From NCBI GenBank assembly GCA_905197685.1, contig CAJJZS010000001.1, positions 62,001-126,000 on the forward strand: DNA of 64,000 bases. The letters are read 5' to 3'. The notes beneath the pieces were generated by a model that saw only the letters and a list, made by a program, of their open reading frames with translations, did no database searches and was not told the origin of the DNA. A program made the translations under genes and the position numbers. Positions 35,543 to 43,788 of this stretch are shown here, piece after piece. How positions within the stretch are numbered: the stretch's first letter is position 1; each line of letters begins with the position of its first letter. The DNA is from an uncultured Oscillospiraceae bacterium (lineage in GTDB: Bacteria > Bacillota > Clostridia > Oscillospirales > Ruminococcaceae).

Positions 35543-36142
35543 ATGAGGGAGTTTTATCAAACCAAACGGTTGTTTCTTTTACCGGCTTCTCCTTTATGCG
35601 CAAAAGCGTTAACAGATTACTATTACAGGAATCGGGATTTTCTAAAAGAGTTTGAACCGGAAAGGGACGAACATTTTTTTAAGGAAGAAACGCAGCGGAA
35701 GCTTTTAACAGAAGAACAAAAAAGGATTTGTGACAAAACGGCATTTCGGTTTTATTTAAGCCCGGAACAGCCGACAGAATCGGTTCCCCAAATTATCATC
35801 GGAACGGTTGCGCTCAACAATATCGTTTGGGGATGTTTTGAATCCTGTTTTTTGGGATATAAGTTGGATAAAGATTATCTTCGTCAGGGTTTGATGACCG
35901 AAGCAGTCAACGAATGTGTAAGAATTGCCTTTGAGGAGCTTGGACTGCATCGAATAGAAGCTAATATTATGCCAAAAAACAAAGCTTCGTTGGGGGTTGT
36001 CCAAAAATGCGGATTCCGGGAGGAAGGAATTTCTCCCAAATATTTGAAGATAAACGGGGTATGGGAGGACCATATTCACATGGTAAAATTAAACGAGGCG
36101 TCGGAAGGAAACGATGATTTTTGCAGAGAAAAAAGAGTATGA
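35543..36142 (+). CDS. GNAT acetyltransferase, RimJ/RimL type
   Basis: 199 residues. The acetyl-CoA-binding core is recognisable in YKLDKDYLRQGLMTEAV (motif A) followed by LGLHRIEANIMPKNKASLGVVQKCGFREEG, which is the RimJ/RimL/YdaF-type pattern. It probably acetylates the N-terminus or a side chain of a protein or an antibiotic; the substrate is unknown. It overlaps the next acetyltransferase by 29 nt, so the two are cotranscribed. Confidence 0.87.
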   Translation: MREFYQTKRLFLLPASPLCAKALTDYYYRNRDFLKEFEPERDEHFFKEETQRKLLTEEQKRICDKTAFRFYLSPEQPTESVPQIIIGTVALNNIVWGCFESCFLGYKLDKDYLRQGLMTEAVNECVRIAFEELGLHRIEANIMPKNKASLGVVQKCGFREEGISPKYLKINGVWEDHIHMVKLNEASEGNDDFCREKRV

Positions 36143-36884
36143 GTATTATAAACAATTTTTTCCGAAATTGACGGAAAAAACAGAAAACTGGAAGTTATCA
36201 GACTGTTGTTTTGACTCGCCGATTGCTCAGGCAAAATTTATAATAAACCGGAGAAACAATCCAACCGCAGCGGCTGTCTTGATGGGGGATTTTATCTTTT
36301 GTTTCGGAACAGCAGATAAAATTTTTTTATCCGAAGCTGTGGCAGGCAGAGAAAGTCTGATTTTGATGACCCCGCAGGATGGTTGGGGAGAGGCGGCAAA
36401 ACAGTTATTTTGCAAAAGCCGAGCTTATCTTCGTTATTCGTTTTCCCTTTCGTTAGGGTCAGGAATTTACAAAACAGACGAAAAACCTTTGCCGGTGGGA
36501 ACAGAGCTTGTTCCGATAGAAGAATCGTGGTTTTATCAATGCAGAAAAGAAGAGTGGATGCGGGATTTTTGTTCTCAGTTTGCCGATTTTTCCGAATATC
36601 AAAGATACGGAATGGGCTTTTTGTTGTTAAAAGACGGAAAACCGGTCAGCGGAGCTTCTTCTTATTTGGTTTCCCGTTCAGGTTTTACCATTCAGGTACA
36701 AACCAGAGAAGAAGAGCAGGGTAAAGGATATGCTTTTTATGTTTGCAAGGTGCTGATTTCTTGTGCTTTAAAGGAAGGAAAATACCCGGACTGGGACGCA
36801 GATAATGAAACTTCGGCAAGATTGGCGAAGCGCTTGGGATATAATTTAGAAAAAAGCTACCCGGTTATATTGATACAGCGATAA
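36114..36884 (+). CDS. GNAT acetyltransferase, GNAT_acetyltran type
   Basis: 256 residues. A variable N-terminal half is followed by a C-terminal GNAT fold with GKPVSGASSYLVSRSGFTIQVQTREEEQGKGYAF; the EEEQGKGY stretch is the pyrophosphate-binding loop. It resembles the GNAT_acetyltran family in Firmicutes, for which no common substrate is known. The start overlaps the preceding acetyltransferase and has AAGGAAACG in front. Confidence 0.82.
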   Translation: MIFAEKKEYEYYKQFFPKLTEKTENWKLSDCCFDSPIAQAKFIINRRNNPTAAAVLMGDFIFCFGTADKIFLSEAVAGRESLILMTPQDGWGEAAKQLFCKSRAYLRYSFSLSLGSGIYKTDEKPLPVGTELVPIEESWFYQCRKEEWMRDFCSQFADFSEYQRYGMGFLLLKDGKPVSGASSYLVSRSGFTIQVQTREEEQGKGYAFYVCKVLISCALKEGKYPDWDADNETSARLAKRLGYNLEKSYPVILIQR

Positions 36885-36977
36885 GGGAAAAGAGACAGTA
36901 AGGATAACGCGCTGCATTACAGAAACCGGAATGGGTCAAATAAAAAAGATAATTCCGAAATAAGGGAGAAAAGAACG

Positions 36978-37757
36978 ATGAGATTAAGCGGAACGGTATA
37001 TTCCGAAACATTGGGAATGGATACGGGAATCACGGTTGTTACTCCGAATCGGATTCAATCGGGGGAGGAGTACAATGTGGTATATCTGCTGCACGGATTG
37101 TGCGGCAATCATAAAACATGGTTGGATTATTCCATGCTGTCGATGTACGCGATGGGCAGAAAATCTGTTTATATTTTGCCGGAGGTTGCAAGGAGCTTTT
37201 ATACCGATATGAAATACGGTTTGCCGTACTTTTCTTATCTGACAGAGGAGCTGCCGACAATTTGTAAAAGCATTTTCCGTATTAGCGCAGACAGAGAGCA
37301 TACTGCGGTAATGGGCGGCTCTATGGGCGGCTACGGCGCGCTGAAATGCGCTTTGTCCAAACCGGAGCAGTATGGAATGTGCGCGGCGTTTTCTTCCGGC
37401 TGCCTGTTTCTGAAGCAAGGAATGAAGGAACTAAAAGAAAACGGAATGAACGAAGAATATATTAAAAATTTCGGTAAGCAGTTAGCAGTTGATTTTCAGT
37501 CTATTTTCGGTGAAAACTATGATTTTCAACCGGAAGATGATCTACTGTCCTTAATACAGCTTCAAAAGCAGAAGGAATTGCCCAAGCTGTATCTTACCTG
37601 CGGAACAGAGGATTATTTCTATCAGGACCACCTTACTTTCTGCAAAGAACTGGATTTATTGCAGATAGATTATACTTTTGAAGAGTGGAATGCGCGCCAC
37701 GATTTTTTGTATTTTGATGAAGCGCTGAAAAAAGCAATTCACCATTTTTCCCTGTAA
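36978..37757 (+). CDS. Esterase D/antigen 85-like alpha/beta hydrolase
   Basis: 259 residues. It has an oxyanion region YLLHGLCGNHKTW, nucleophile elbow GGSMGGYGAL (Ser about residue 116), acid in CGTEDYFYQDH and His in NARHDFLYFDEAL. The family (putative esterase, Pfam PF00756) includes S-formylglutathione hydrolases and carbohydrate acetyl or feruloyl esterases. No signal peptide is seen, so it should be cytoplasmic. Monocistronic, with a terminator right after. Confidence 0.88.
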   Translation: MRLSGTVYSETLGMDTGITVVTPNRIQSGEEYNVVYLLHGLCGNHKTWLDYSMLSMYAMGRKSVYILPEVARSFYTDMKYGLPYFSYLTEELPTICKSIFRISADREHTAVMGGSMGGYGALKCALSKPEQYGMCAAFSSGCLFLKQGMKELKENGMNEEYIKNFGKQLAVDFQSIFGENYDFQPEDDLLSLIQLQKQKELPKLYLTCGTEDYFYQDHLTFCKELDLLQIDYTFEEWNARHDFLYFDEALKKAIHHFSL

Positions 37758-37760
37758 CAG

Positions 37761-37793
37761 AAAAGCCGTCCGATAAACTCGGACGGCTTTTTT
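37761..37793. terminator. Bidirectional rho-independent terminator
   Basis: GCCGTCCGA (37765-37773) pairs with TCGGACGGC (37779-37787), with A-tract and T-tract on either side, between the convergent esterase and DUF1846 genes. Confidence 0.9.
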
Positions 37794-39263
37794 CTATTTA
37801 TTCTCATATTTGGGTTCACAGGTGATATTGACGCCCAAACGGCGGAATACCTTTTCGTCTACCTGAGAAAGAATTACGGAAGAGTGAACCTCACAGCCAC
37901 GCAGTTTGTACAGCTGTTCCATCGCAAGCTCTGCGGTTGGATTGGTTGCAGCACAGATGGAAAGCGCAATCAGAACCTCGTCGGTATGCAGGCGAGGATT
38001 GCGGTTACCTAAATGGTCGACCTTTAAATGTTGAATCGGTTCGATAATCACCGGAGAAATCAGATGAATATCATCGCTGATCCCTCCCAGAACCTTTAAA
38101 GCGTTCAGCAGTAAGGCGGAGGAGGCGCCCAACAGGTCGGAAGTTTTTCCGGTAACGATTGTGCCGTCGGCAAGCTCCATCGCAGCGGCAGGCGCGCCGG
38201 TTAAGGCAGCTTTCTGCAACGCAGGAGAAACAACCTTTCGGTCATGGATGCCGACCCCGGCTTTTTTCATCAAAAGTTCCAGCTTGTAAACGGTGTCCTC
38301 GGTAATGGTTCCCTGTCGCTGTCCGCAAAGAGCAGTATAGTAGCGGCGGACAATCTCCTGGCGGGAAGCCTCGCAAACGGCATCGTCATCAAAGATACAG
38401 TTTCCCACCATGTTTACGCCCATGTCAGTCGGGGATTTGTAAGGACATTCTCCTACAATTTTGTCGAACATTGCTTTCAGCACCGGAAAGATTTCAACAT
38501 CGCGGTTGTAGTTTACCGTAGTTTTTCCGTAAGCCTCCAGATGGAATGGGTCAATCATGTTTACATCGTTTAAATCGGCTGTAGCGGCTTCATATGCCAA
38601 ATTAACCGGGTGGTTCAGCGGAAGATTCCAGATGGGGAAGGTTTCAAACTTCGCGTATCCTGCTTTGATTCCGCGCTTATGGTCATGGTACAGCTGAGAA
38701 AGGCAGGTTGCCATTTTTCCGCTGCCCGGTCCCGGAGCGGTGACGACAACAAGCTCGCGGCTGGTTTCGATATATTCGTTTTTGCCATATCCCTCATCGC
38801 TGACAATTTTAGTGATATTGGACGGATAACCATCAATCGAATAGTGGCGATAAACGCGGACGCCCAACGCTTCCAGTCGTTCCTGAAAAGCAAGTGCAAC
38901 CGCTTGCCCCTGGAAGCGGGTCATTACAACGCTGCCGACATACAGTCCAAATCCCCGAAAGACGTCAATCAGGCGAAGCACATCGACATCATAGGTAATT
39001 CCCAAATCGCCGCGTACCTTGTTTTTCTCAATATCTGCGGCATTGATCACGATAACGACCTCAACGTGTTCTTTGAGCTGCAACAACATTCTCAGCTTGC
39101 TGTCCGGCTGAAATCCGGGAAGAACACGGGAAGCGTGGTAGTCATCATAAAGTTTTCCGCCAAACTCCAGATATAATTTCCCGCCGAATTGGGAAATTCT
39201 CTGGCGTATGTGTTCCGATTGGGTGTGAAGATATTTTTCGTTGTCAAATCCGATTTTTTGCAT
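37794..39263 (-). CDS. DUF1846 family protein
   Basis: 489 residues. The N-terminus (KIGFDNEKYL..QSEHIRQRI..FGGKLYLEFGGKLYDDYHA) and the nucleotide-binding-like region APGPGSGKMATCLSQLYHD identify the DUF1846 family, a widely conserved Firmicutes protein with a P-loop-like segment; the function is unassigned. Full length. It is a single gene on the minus strand, convergent with the esterase. Confidence 0.9.
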   Translation of the reverse strand: MQKIGFDNEKYLHTQSEHIRQRISQFGGKLYLEFGGKLYDDYHASRVLPGFQPDSKLRMLLQLKEHVEVVIVINAADIEKNKVRGDLGITYDVDVLRLIDVFRGFGLYVGSVVMTRFQGQAVALAFQERLEALGVRVYRHYSIDGYPSNITKIVSDEGYGKNEYIETSRELVVVTAPGPGSGKMATCLSQLYHDHKRGIKAGYAKFETFPIWNLPLNHPVNLAYEAATADLNDVNMIDPFHLEAYGKTTVNYNRDVEIFPVLKAMFDKIVGECPYKSPTDMGVNMVGNCIFDDDAVCEASRQEIVRRYYTALCGQRQGTITEDTVYKLELLMKKAGVGIHDRKVVSPALQKAALTGAPAAAMELADGTIVTGKTSDLLGASSALLLNALKVLGGISDDIHLISPVIIEPIQHLKVDHLGNRNPRLHTDEVLIALSICAATNPTAELAMEQLYKLRGCEVHSSVILSQVDEKVFRRLGVNITCEPKYENK

Positions 39264-39433
39264 CGTTCCACGCCTCGCTTTCTGAAAGTTAAAATAATAA
39301 AAACAATCTCCGACTATCCATTATACAAGAATCGACAAGCGTTTTCAAGGCGGATTGCCGGAAAGAGCGTTCCAAAAATTGACAGGATTTTTCCTGTAAA
39401 ACCGTAAAAATTGCGAATGGACAATCTGTTCCG

Positions 39434-39467
39434 AAAAAAACCTCCCCGCACAAGTTCGGAGAGGTTT
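39434..39467 (-). terminator. Rho-independent terminator of the 38-residue peptide gene
   Basis: On the minus strand AACCTCTCCG pairs with CGGGGAGGTT (one G-U), followed by a T-run. It lies 14-47 nt after the stop of the small gene. Confidence 0.78.
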
Positions 39468-39480
39468 TCGGGGAATGTGT

Positions 39481-39597
39481 TTAAAATTCTCTCGGTTTTG
39501 ATTTTGCAAGACCGATTGCGCCGAAAACAACAGCGGTAATTCCGGCAGCTGCGGCAACAATGCCGAGGATAAAGCCGGTGAGGGAAAATCCTTTCAT
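39481..39597 (-). CDS. Small hydrophobic membrane peptide, 38 residues
   Basis: Translated from ATG 39597 behind AACAGGAGGTTTTTAT. The product is one membrane helix (GFILGIVAAAAGITAVVFGAIGLA) with a short N-terminus and a basic, charged end (KSKPREF). It has its own promoter (39647-39675), ribosome site and terminator, so it forms an independent transcription unit between cbiO and the DUF1846 gene. It could be a membrane-modulating peptide, a toxin-like peptide or a regulator of a membrane protein; nothing decides between these. Confidence 0.72.
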   Translation of the reverse strand: MKGFSLTGFILGIVAAAAGITAVVFGAIGLAKSKPREF

Positions 39598-39646
39598 ATA
39601 AAAACCTCCTGTTAAAAGACCCGAACAACGGGTTCTGTTTGTTTCT

Positions 39647-39675
39647 ATTATAAGTAGGATTTGTAAAAAATACAA
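39647..39675 (-). promoter_or_regulatory. Promoter of the 38-residue peptide gene
   Basis: On the minus strand TTGTAT (39675-39670), a 17-bp spacer, TATAAT (39652-39647). A small ACCCG/CGGGT hairpin lies in the leader. Confidence 0.72.
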
Positions 39676-39712
39676 GCCTGAAAATTTAATTTCCGGTTCT
39701 CAAAAGGGTTTT

Positions 39713-40540
39713 TTAAGAAAAATATTGTTCCAACTGTTCCACAGTTTTCGGAAAAGCGTTTTGAGGGAGCAGTCCGCGCCGCTTCATCGAGTCGGAAATC
39801 CGAAAGATAAGAGGCTGTTGTAAATTTGCCCGATGAAGCAGCTCTCGGTCAGCAAAAATTTCATCGGGACTTGCGTCTGCGCAGATATGAGATTCGTTCA
39901 GCACGACAATGCGGTCTGCCCATTGATAGGCGCGGTCGGCATCATGGGTGGCAATGATGACAGTGATGCCCATGTCGGTAATTTGGTTTAAAATTTCATC
40001 AATCATTTTTGCATGTTTGGGGTCAAGAGCGCTGAACGGTTCGTCTAAAATCAGCAATTCCGGCTCCATTACCAAAATATCTGCGATGGAAACTCTCTTT
40101 TTTTGCCCGCCGCTTAAAAAATGCGTGGGTTTGTGCAAAAACGGTGTGATGGAAAGGCGGTCGCAGACCTGATGTACCCGCCGTTTAATCTCCTCTTCTT
40201 CCAGTCTAAGGTTATACAACCCAAATGAAATTTCTCCGGCAACATCGGCGCAAAACAGCTGGTTATCGGGCTCCTGAAAGACAATTCCGACCTTTTTTCG
40301 CAGCTCCAACAATCCTTTCCGGGAATAATCCAGAGGAACGTTTTGATAAAGAATTTCTCCTTCGGTAGGGCGGTATACGCCGTTAAGGTTTAAAAACAGG
40401 GTAGATTTTCCCGAACCGTTGCTTCCCATCAAAGCTAATTTTTGGTTTCGGTAAATATTCAGATTGATTCGATCCAACGCAAGCGTTCGGTCCGCGTAGC
40501 GATAGGAAAGATTTTTTATTTTCATTAAAACAGGATTCAC
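39713..40540 (-). CDS. cbiO: Cobalt ECF transporter ATPase CbiO
   Basis: 275 residues from GTG 40540, chosen for GGAGG 8 nt before it; an ATG at 40555 overlaps the cbiQ stop. Walker A GSNGSGKST, Q-loop VFQEPDNQLF, signature LSGGQKKR and Walker B LLILDEPFSALDP. ATPase of the group I energy-coupling-factor transporter that brings in Co2+ with CbiM, CbiN and CbiQ. It is last in the operon. It is called cobalt rather than nickel because of the cobalamin riboswitch. Confidence 0.92.
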   Translation of the reverse strand: MNPVLMKIKNLSYRYADRTLALDRINLNIYRNQKLALMGSNGSGKSTLFLNLNGVYRPTEGEILYQNVPLDYSRKGLLELRKKVGIVFQEPDNQLFCADVAGEISFGLYNLRLEEEEIKRRVHQVCDRLSITPFLHKPTHFLSGGQKKRVSIADILVMEPELLILDEPFSALDPKHAKMIDEILNQITDMGITVIIATHDADRAYQWADRIVVLNESHICADASPDEIFADRELLHRANLQQPLIFRISDSMKRRGLLPQNAFPKTVEQLEQYFS

Positions 40541-40554
40541 AGAATAAGCCTCCA

Positions 40555-41322
40555 TTAAGAAAAAATCAGGCACAGTCCCAAACAAGTGCAAAGCCACAAA
40601 GCGCAAAACACAATCTCACAGGGTTTTGCGGGGGAATGTTCCTCCAATACACGCACAGTTCCATCGTACAAGCGGCTTTCCATCGCGTCATACAGGATAG
40701 AAGATTTTTTTAAAGAACGCACCAGTAAAACGCAAAGCATCTGCCCCATGCAGGACAACTTGGAACGAAAGGTACGGTTGCCCAACCGACAGTTTTGCGC
40801 AGTTTGAATGGCATCGGCAAGGTCGAGCAAAATAAAGATTGTCCGATAGATTAACAGCATTAACTCCAAAATCAATGAGGGACAGTGTATCCGGCGCAGA
40901 ACCGTCAGCAAATCGGTGACGGGAGTGGTTAAGATTAAAAAGTACAGGCAGGATACAGAAGAAAAAGCGGTTAAAATCAGTTCGTACCAGTGAGTAAACG
41001 AGGCTTTGCTGATACAGATAAAATGAGAGAAAAGGGGAACAGACACGATACCTTGCGGGGAGGAGGAAAAAAAGAATAAAACGGCAAGACAGCTCAGACA
41101 AAGAAACGCGAGAGGAATTGTCATCAGCCGCAGATATCGGAAAAAAGAAAGGTTAACAAATCGCAGGGTACAGACAGCCATAACAAACAGGGTAATCAGG
41201 CAGGGAATCGGGCTGCGAAAGCCGACGCAAAGCAGCAGGGAACCGACAGAGAATAATGTTTTAACGGCGGGACTGCGCTGACGAATCGGGGAGGAATAAG
41301 CGAGTTTATCAAGAAGTATCAT
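40555..41322 (-). CDS. cbiQ: Cobalt ECF transporter transmembrane protein CbiQ
   Basis: 255 residues from ATG 41322 behind GGAAAG. Several membrane helices. The coupling region has an Arg/Gly-type pattern (LLIYRTIFILLDLADAIQTAQNCR..., ..LVRSLKKSSILYDAMESRLY) as in EcfT/CbiQ proteins that contact the ATPase. It couples ATP hydrolysis by CbiO to metal release from CbiM. A terminator-like hairpin separates it from cbiN. Confidence 0.9.
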   Translation of the reverse strand: MILLDKLAYSSPIRQRSPAVKTLFSVGSLLLCVGFRSPIPCLITLFVMAVCTLRFVNLSFFRYLRLMTIPLAFLCLSCLAVLFFFSSSPQGIVSVPLFSHFICISKASFTHWYELILTAFSSVSCLYFLILTTPVTDLLTVLRRIHCPSLILELMLLIYRTIFILLDLADAIQTAQNCRLGNRTFRSKLSCMGQMLCVLLVRSLKKSSILYDAMESRLYDGTVRVLEEHSPAKPCEIVFCALWLCTCLGLCLIFS

Positions 41323-41335
41323 AACAAATCTTTCC

Positions 41336-41372
41336 AAAAACAGGACTGAGGCAGAATTGCCCCAGTCCTGTT
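41336..41372 (-). terminator. Terminator-like hairpin inside the cbi operon
   Basis: AACAGGACTGGGGCA (minus strand, 41372-41358) pairs over 15 bp, with one G-U, with TGCCTCAGTCCTGTT (41353-41339), followed by TTT. It lies between cbiN and cbiQ and directly abuts the cbiQ ribosome site. It could reduce cbiQO expression relative to cbiMN or stabilise a processed end. The T-run is short. Confidence 0.55.
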
Positions 41373-41376
41373 ATCC

Positions 41377-41670
41377 TTAATCTTTTTTAAATTTTTTTCT
41401 TGCAACCAAGTAGCCGAAACCAAAGCACAAAACACCGGAACCTAAAGCTGCCTGCAAACAGAACAGCAGGCTTTCGGTTTCACCGCCGGGCGGTTCCAGA
41501 ATACTTTCTGCCCACGGTTCATATTCGGGGTCAATTTCAAGGATTGCTTCTTCGGCAGCTCCGTCTGCTCCGCCGAATTCGGAATCTTTAATCTTCATTA
41601 ACGGAAACGCTGCAATCAGCACGCAGACCAGCAGCAAAATCGCGATGGTAATTTTAACGGATTTTGTCAT
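41377..41670 (-). CDS. cbiN: Cobalt transporter accessory protein CbiN
   Basis: 97 residues. Two membrane helices flank an external loop with the family sequence FGGADGAAEEAI, YEPWAESILEPPGGETESLLFCLQAALGSGV. CbiN assists loading of Co2+ onto CbiM. The start ATG lies behind AAAGGAGG. It lies 30 nt after cbiM. Confidence 0.93.
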   Translation of the reverse strand: MTKSVKITIAILLLVCVLIAAFPLMKIKDSEFGGADGAAEEAILEIDPEYEPWAESILEPPGGETESLLFCLQAALGSGVLCFGFGYLVARKKFKKD

Positions 41671-41700
41671 AACAAAGTACCTCCTTTGACAGAAAAAGAT

Positions 41701-42444
41701 TTAATAGTTGGAATAGGCAAGCTCGGAAAGTTCGCCGGAAGCGTAGGATTCCAAAGCGAGAATAACAACTACCGAAAGCAGTCCTTCTATAATCGCCAAA
41801 GGAATTTGTGTTACGGCAAAGATGCCCATAAAAGTCTGAATTGCCGCTATCACGCCGCCCTCTGCTGCTGGATGGGCAAGACCCAGCTGAACGCTGGTAA
41901 CGCAGTAGGTAAACAGGTCGCCCAAGCAGGTAGCCAGGAAAACGCAGACCGATTTATTTAAGTTACATTTTCTGCCCAGACGATAGATGCCGTAGCTTAA
42001 AAACGGACCGGCAATCGCCATGGAAAAGGTGTTGGCTCCCAGGGTAGTTAAGCCGCCGTGCGCTAACAGCAGAGCCTGAAACAGCAGTACGATGATACCG
42101 ATAACGCTCATCGCAGAAGGACCGAACAAAATCGCGCCCAGACCGGTGCCTGTGGGGTGAGAGCTGGAACCGGAAACGCTCGGGATTTTTAATGCGGAAA
42201 GAACGAAAGCGTAAGCGCCTGCCATAGCAAGAATCAGAAGCGCCTTGCGGTGTTGAGAGATGGTTTTGCGGATTGAGATAAATCCTGCAACCAGAAACGG
42301 CAGACACAGCGCGCCCCATGCGACAGCGTGTCCCATCGGAAGATAACCTTCCATAATGTGCATGGCGCTGGCAGAGCAGGGAACAGCGAAGAGCATCGCC
42401 GCGGCAAGGCTGAGGGTGAATAGGCGTTTTTCATTTTTTTTCAT
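41701..42444 (-). CDS. cbiM: Cobalt ECF transporter substrate-binding protein CbiM
   Basis: 247 residues from ATG 42444; an in-frame ATG at 42456 directly touches the ribosome site. A signal-like first segment ends in ASA and is followed by MHIMEGYLPMGHAVAW, whose new N-terminal Met-His forms the metal site in this family. Then several membrane helices with GTGLGAILFGPSAM and LTTLGANTFSM. It captures Co2+ for B12 synthesis. First gene after the cobalamin riboswitch. Confidence 0.94.
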   Translation of the reverse strand: MKKNEKRLFTLSLAAAMLFAVPCSASAMHIMEGYLPMGHAVAWGALCLPFLVAGFISIRKTISQHRKALLILAMAGAYAFVLSALKIPSVSGSSSHPTGTGLGAILFGPSAMSVIGIIVLLFQALLLAHGGLTTLGANTFSMAIAGPFLSYGIYRLGRKCNLNKSVCVFLATCLGDLFTYCVTSVQLGLAHPAAEGGVIAAIQTFMGIFAVTQIPLAIIEGLLSVVVILALESYASGELSELAYSNY

Positions 42445-42534
42445 GGCAATAACCATCCTTTCCGCACCGTTTAAAGGTGCAGAACCGTCAGTAGGGTGCT
42501 GACAGCTCACAAATTATTTTTGCCGGGCAGATTT

Positions 42535-42574
42535 TTTGCAAAAGAAAAGTCTTTTGAGAAAATTCCCAAAAGAC
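42535..42574 (-). terminator. Attenuator terminator of the cobalamin riboswitch
   Basis: On the minus strand GTCTTTTGGGAA pairs with the downstream CTCAAAAGAC, followed by TTTTCTTTT. It lies between the aptamer and cbiM, the position of a transcription-attenuation expression platform. Confidence 0.7.
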
Positions 42575-42639
42575 GCACCGAAAGAAATCCGCTCCGGATT
42601 CCCAATTCTTGCGCCTTCTATCGTCCATAGCAGGTCAAC

Positions 42640-42830
42640 AAATCCTTTGCGGGGCAGGTCTTCTGACTTCGGTATCTTAAAAACAAAGATTCTTCCCGCT
42701 TAAAAAAGCAGTGAAACGGTTCTTTGCTTCTCCTCCGATACAGCAGTGGCGACTGTGCGGCTTTTCCGACTTCCCTATTCTCGGATACTGCCCGCAGGCA
42801 ATATCCGCACCCGGCAAAGTTAAATTGTGA
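42640..42830 (-). ncRNA. Cobalamin riboswitch
   Basis: Read on the minus strand, the region contains, in order, AGGGAAGTCGG, the conserved CAGTCGCCACTG core and the B12-box-like GTCAGAAGACCTGCC (42667-42653). These are the hallmark elements of AdoCbl-type riboswitches. It lies between a TTGACA promoter and cbiM, so cobalt uptake is reduced when cobalamin is plentiful. Exact ends are approximate. Confidence 0.88.
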
Positions 42831-42856
42831 AAAACAGATGTGTAATCTGTAACTCC

Positions 42857-42885
42857 AGACTAACACACGATAGAATATTTGTCAA
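42857..42885 (-). promoter_or_regulatory. Promoter of the cbiMNQO operon
   Basis: On the minus strand TTGACA (42885-42880), a 17-bp spacer and TAGTCT (42862-42857), just upstream of the riboswitch. The -10 is poor. Confidence 0.62.
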
Positions 42886-42945
42886 CCACCTGTAAACAAA
42901 ATATGAACTTATATCGTCATAACTGACAAAAACAAGAAACGATAC

Positions 42946-42973
42946 TTGAAAAAAATAGGAAAAGCGTTATAAT
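42946..42973 (+). promoter_or_regulatory. Promoter of thpR
   Basis: TTGAAA (42946-42951), a 16-bp spacer, TATAAT (42968-42973); divergent from the cbi promoter. Confidence 0.7.
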
Positions 42974-43036
42974 AAAAGTAGGAAAATTTGCGTAAAAATG
43001 CGGTTTCAGTAAGCGGAGAAGAAGGATGTGATTCCG

Positions 43037-43588
43037 ATGAGAACATTTCTGGCAGTACAGCTCCCCAATGATTTGAAAGAAAAGCTGATGCAGATTATTC
43101 GGCAATTGGAGCCGTATCGTCTGCAAGGGCATTTTTCCAGAGAGGAAAATCTGCACCTTACTTTGGAATTTATCGGAGAAACCACAAAGATTGCAGCGAT
43201 AAAACAGGCAATGCAGCAGATAGAGCAATCTTCTTTTTCGATACAGCCTTCCTCGTTGGGAACATTTCATCGAGAGGGAAAAGAGATTCTTTGGGTTGGC
43301 TTTCAAAAAAGCAAGGAGTTGACCTTATTGCAGCAGACGCTTTGTAAAAAACTCAAAGAGCAGGGATTTTCCTTGCAGGAGCGTCGATTTGTTCCACACC
43401 TTACCCTTGGCAGAGAACTTGTTTTTTCCGATGCTTTCTCTGTCGGCTCTTTTTCCGAGAAAACGGCGCGACCGCTGCTGGAAAATTGTTCTGTTCCGGT
43501 AGAAAAAATCAGCCTGATGAAGTCGGAACGAAAAAACGGAAAGCTCGTTTATACTGAAATTGCTTTTGTGGGATTGAATAATATTTAA
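43037..43588 (+). CDS. thpR: RNA 2',3'-cyclic phosphodiesterase (2H family)
   Basis: 183 residues from ATG 43037 behind AAGGA; a GTG at 43028 is too close to it. The two catalytic HxT motifs are HLTLEFIGE (about residue 39) and HLTLGREL (about residue 123), with RTFLAVQLP at the start, as in LigT/ThpR. The enzyme opens 2',3'-cyclic phosphates on RNA ends; the physiological substrate is uncertain. Monocistronic by context. Confidence 0.9.
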   Translation: MRTFLAVQLPNDLKEKLMQIIRQLEPYRLQGHFSREENLHLTLEFIGETTKIAAIKQAMQQIEQSSFSIQPSSLGTFHREGKEILWVGFQKSKELTLLQQTLCKKLKEQGFSLQERRFVPHLTLGRELVFSDAFSVGSFSEKTARPLLENCSVPVEKISLMKSERKNGKLVYTEIAFVGLNNI

Positions 43589-43648
43589 GCTGTAAAATCG
43601 TAAGATTCTACAAAAAAGAAAGAAAAGAAAAATCCTTTCAAAAATGAC

Positions 43649-43677
43649 TTGCAAAGATTTTTGAATGGTGTTATTAT
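43649..43677 (+). promoter_or_regulatory. Promoter of tdh-kbl
   Basis: TTGCAA (43649-43654), a 17-bp spacer and TATTAT (43672-43677). The leader to tdh is about 105 nt and includes a small hairpin (GTTCTC/GAGAAAC around 43731-43746). I see no known riboswitch in it. Confidence 0.7.
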
Positions 43678-43788
43678 GTATTTGTTTCAAGTACACTGAT
43701 GTAACGGTGTTCTTTATACAAAGACAATGGTTCTCTTTCCGAGAAACAAAAACGGAATCAGAGAAAAGATAGAAAGGGAGAGATTACA

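Noticed and set aside
39713..42444. Nickel transporter (NikMNQO) reading of the ECF operon
   Set aside because: CbiN-type sequence and a cobalamin riboswitch upstream favour cobalt.
42618..42866. 82-codon frame on the minus strand over the cobalamin riboswitch
   Set aside because: It overlaps conserved riboswitch elements and has no protein features.
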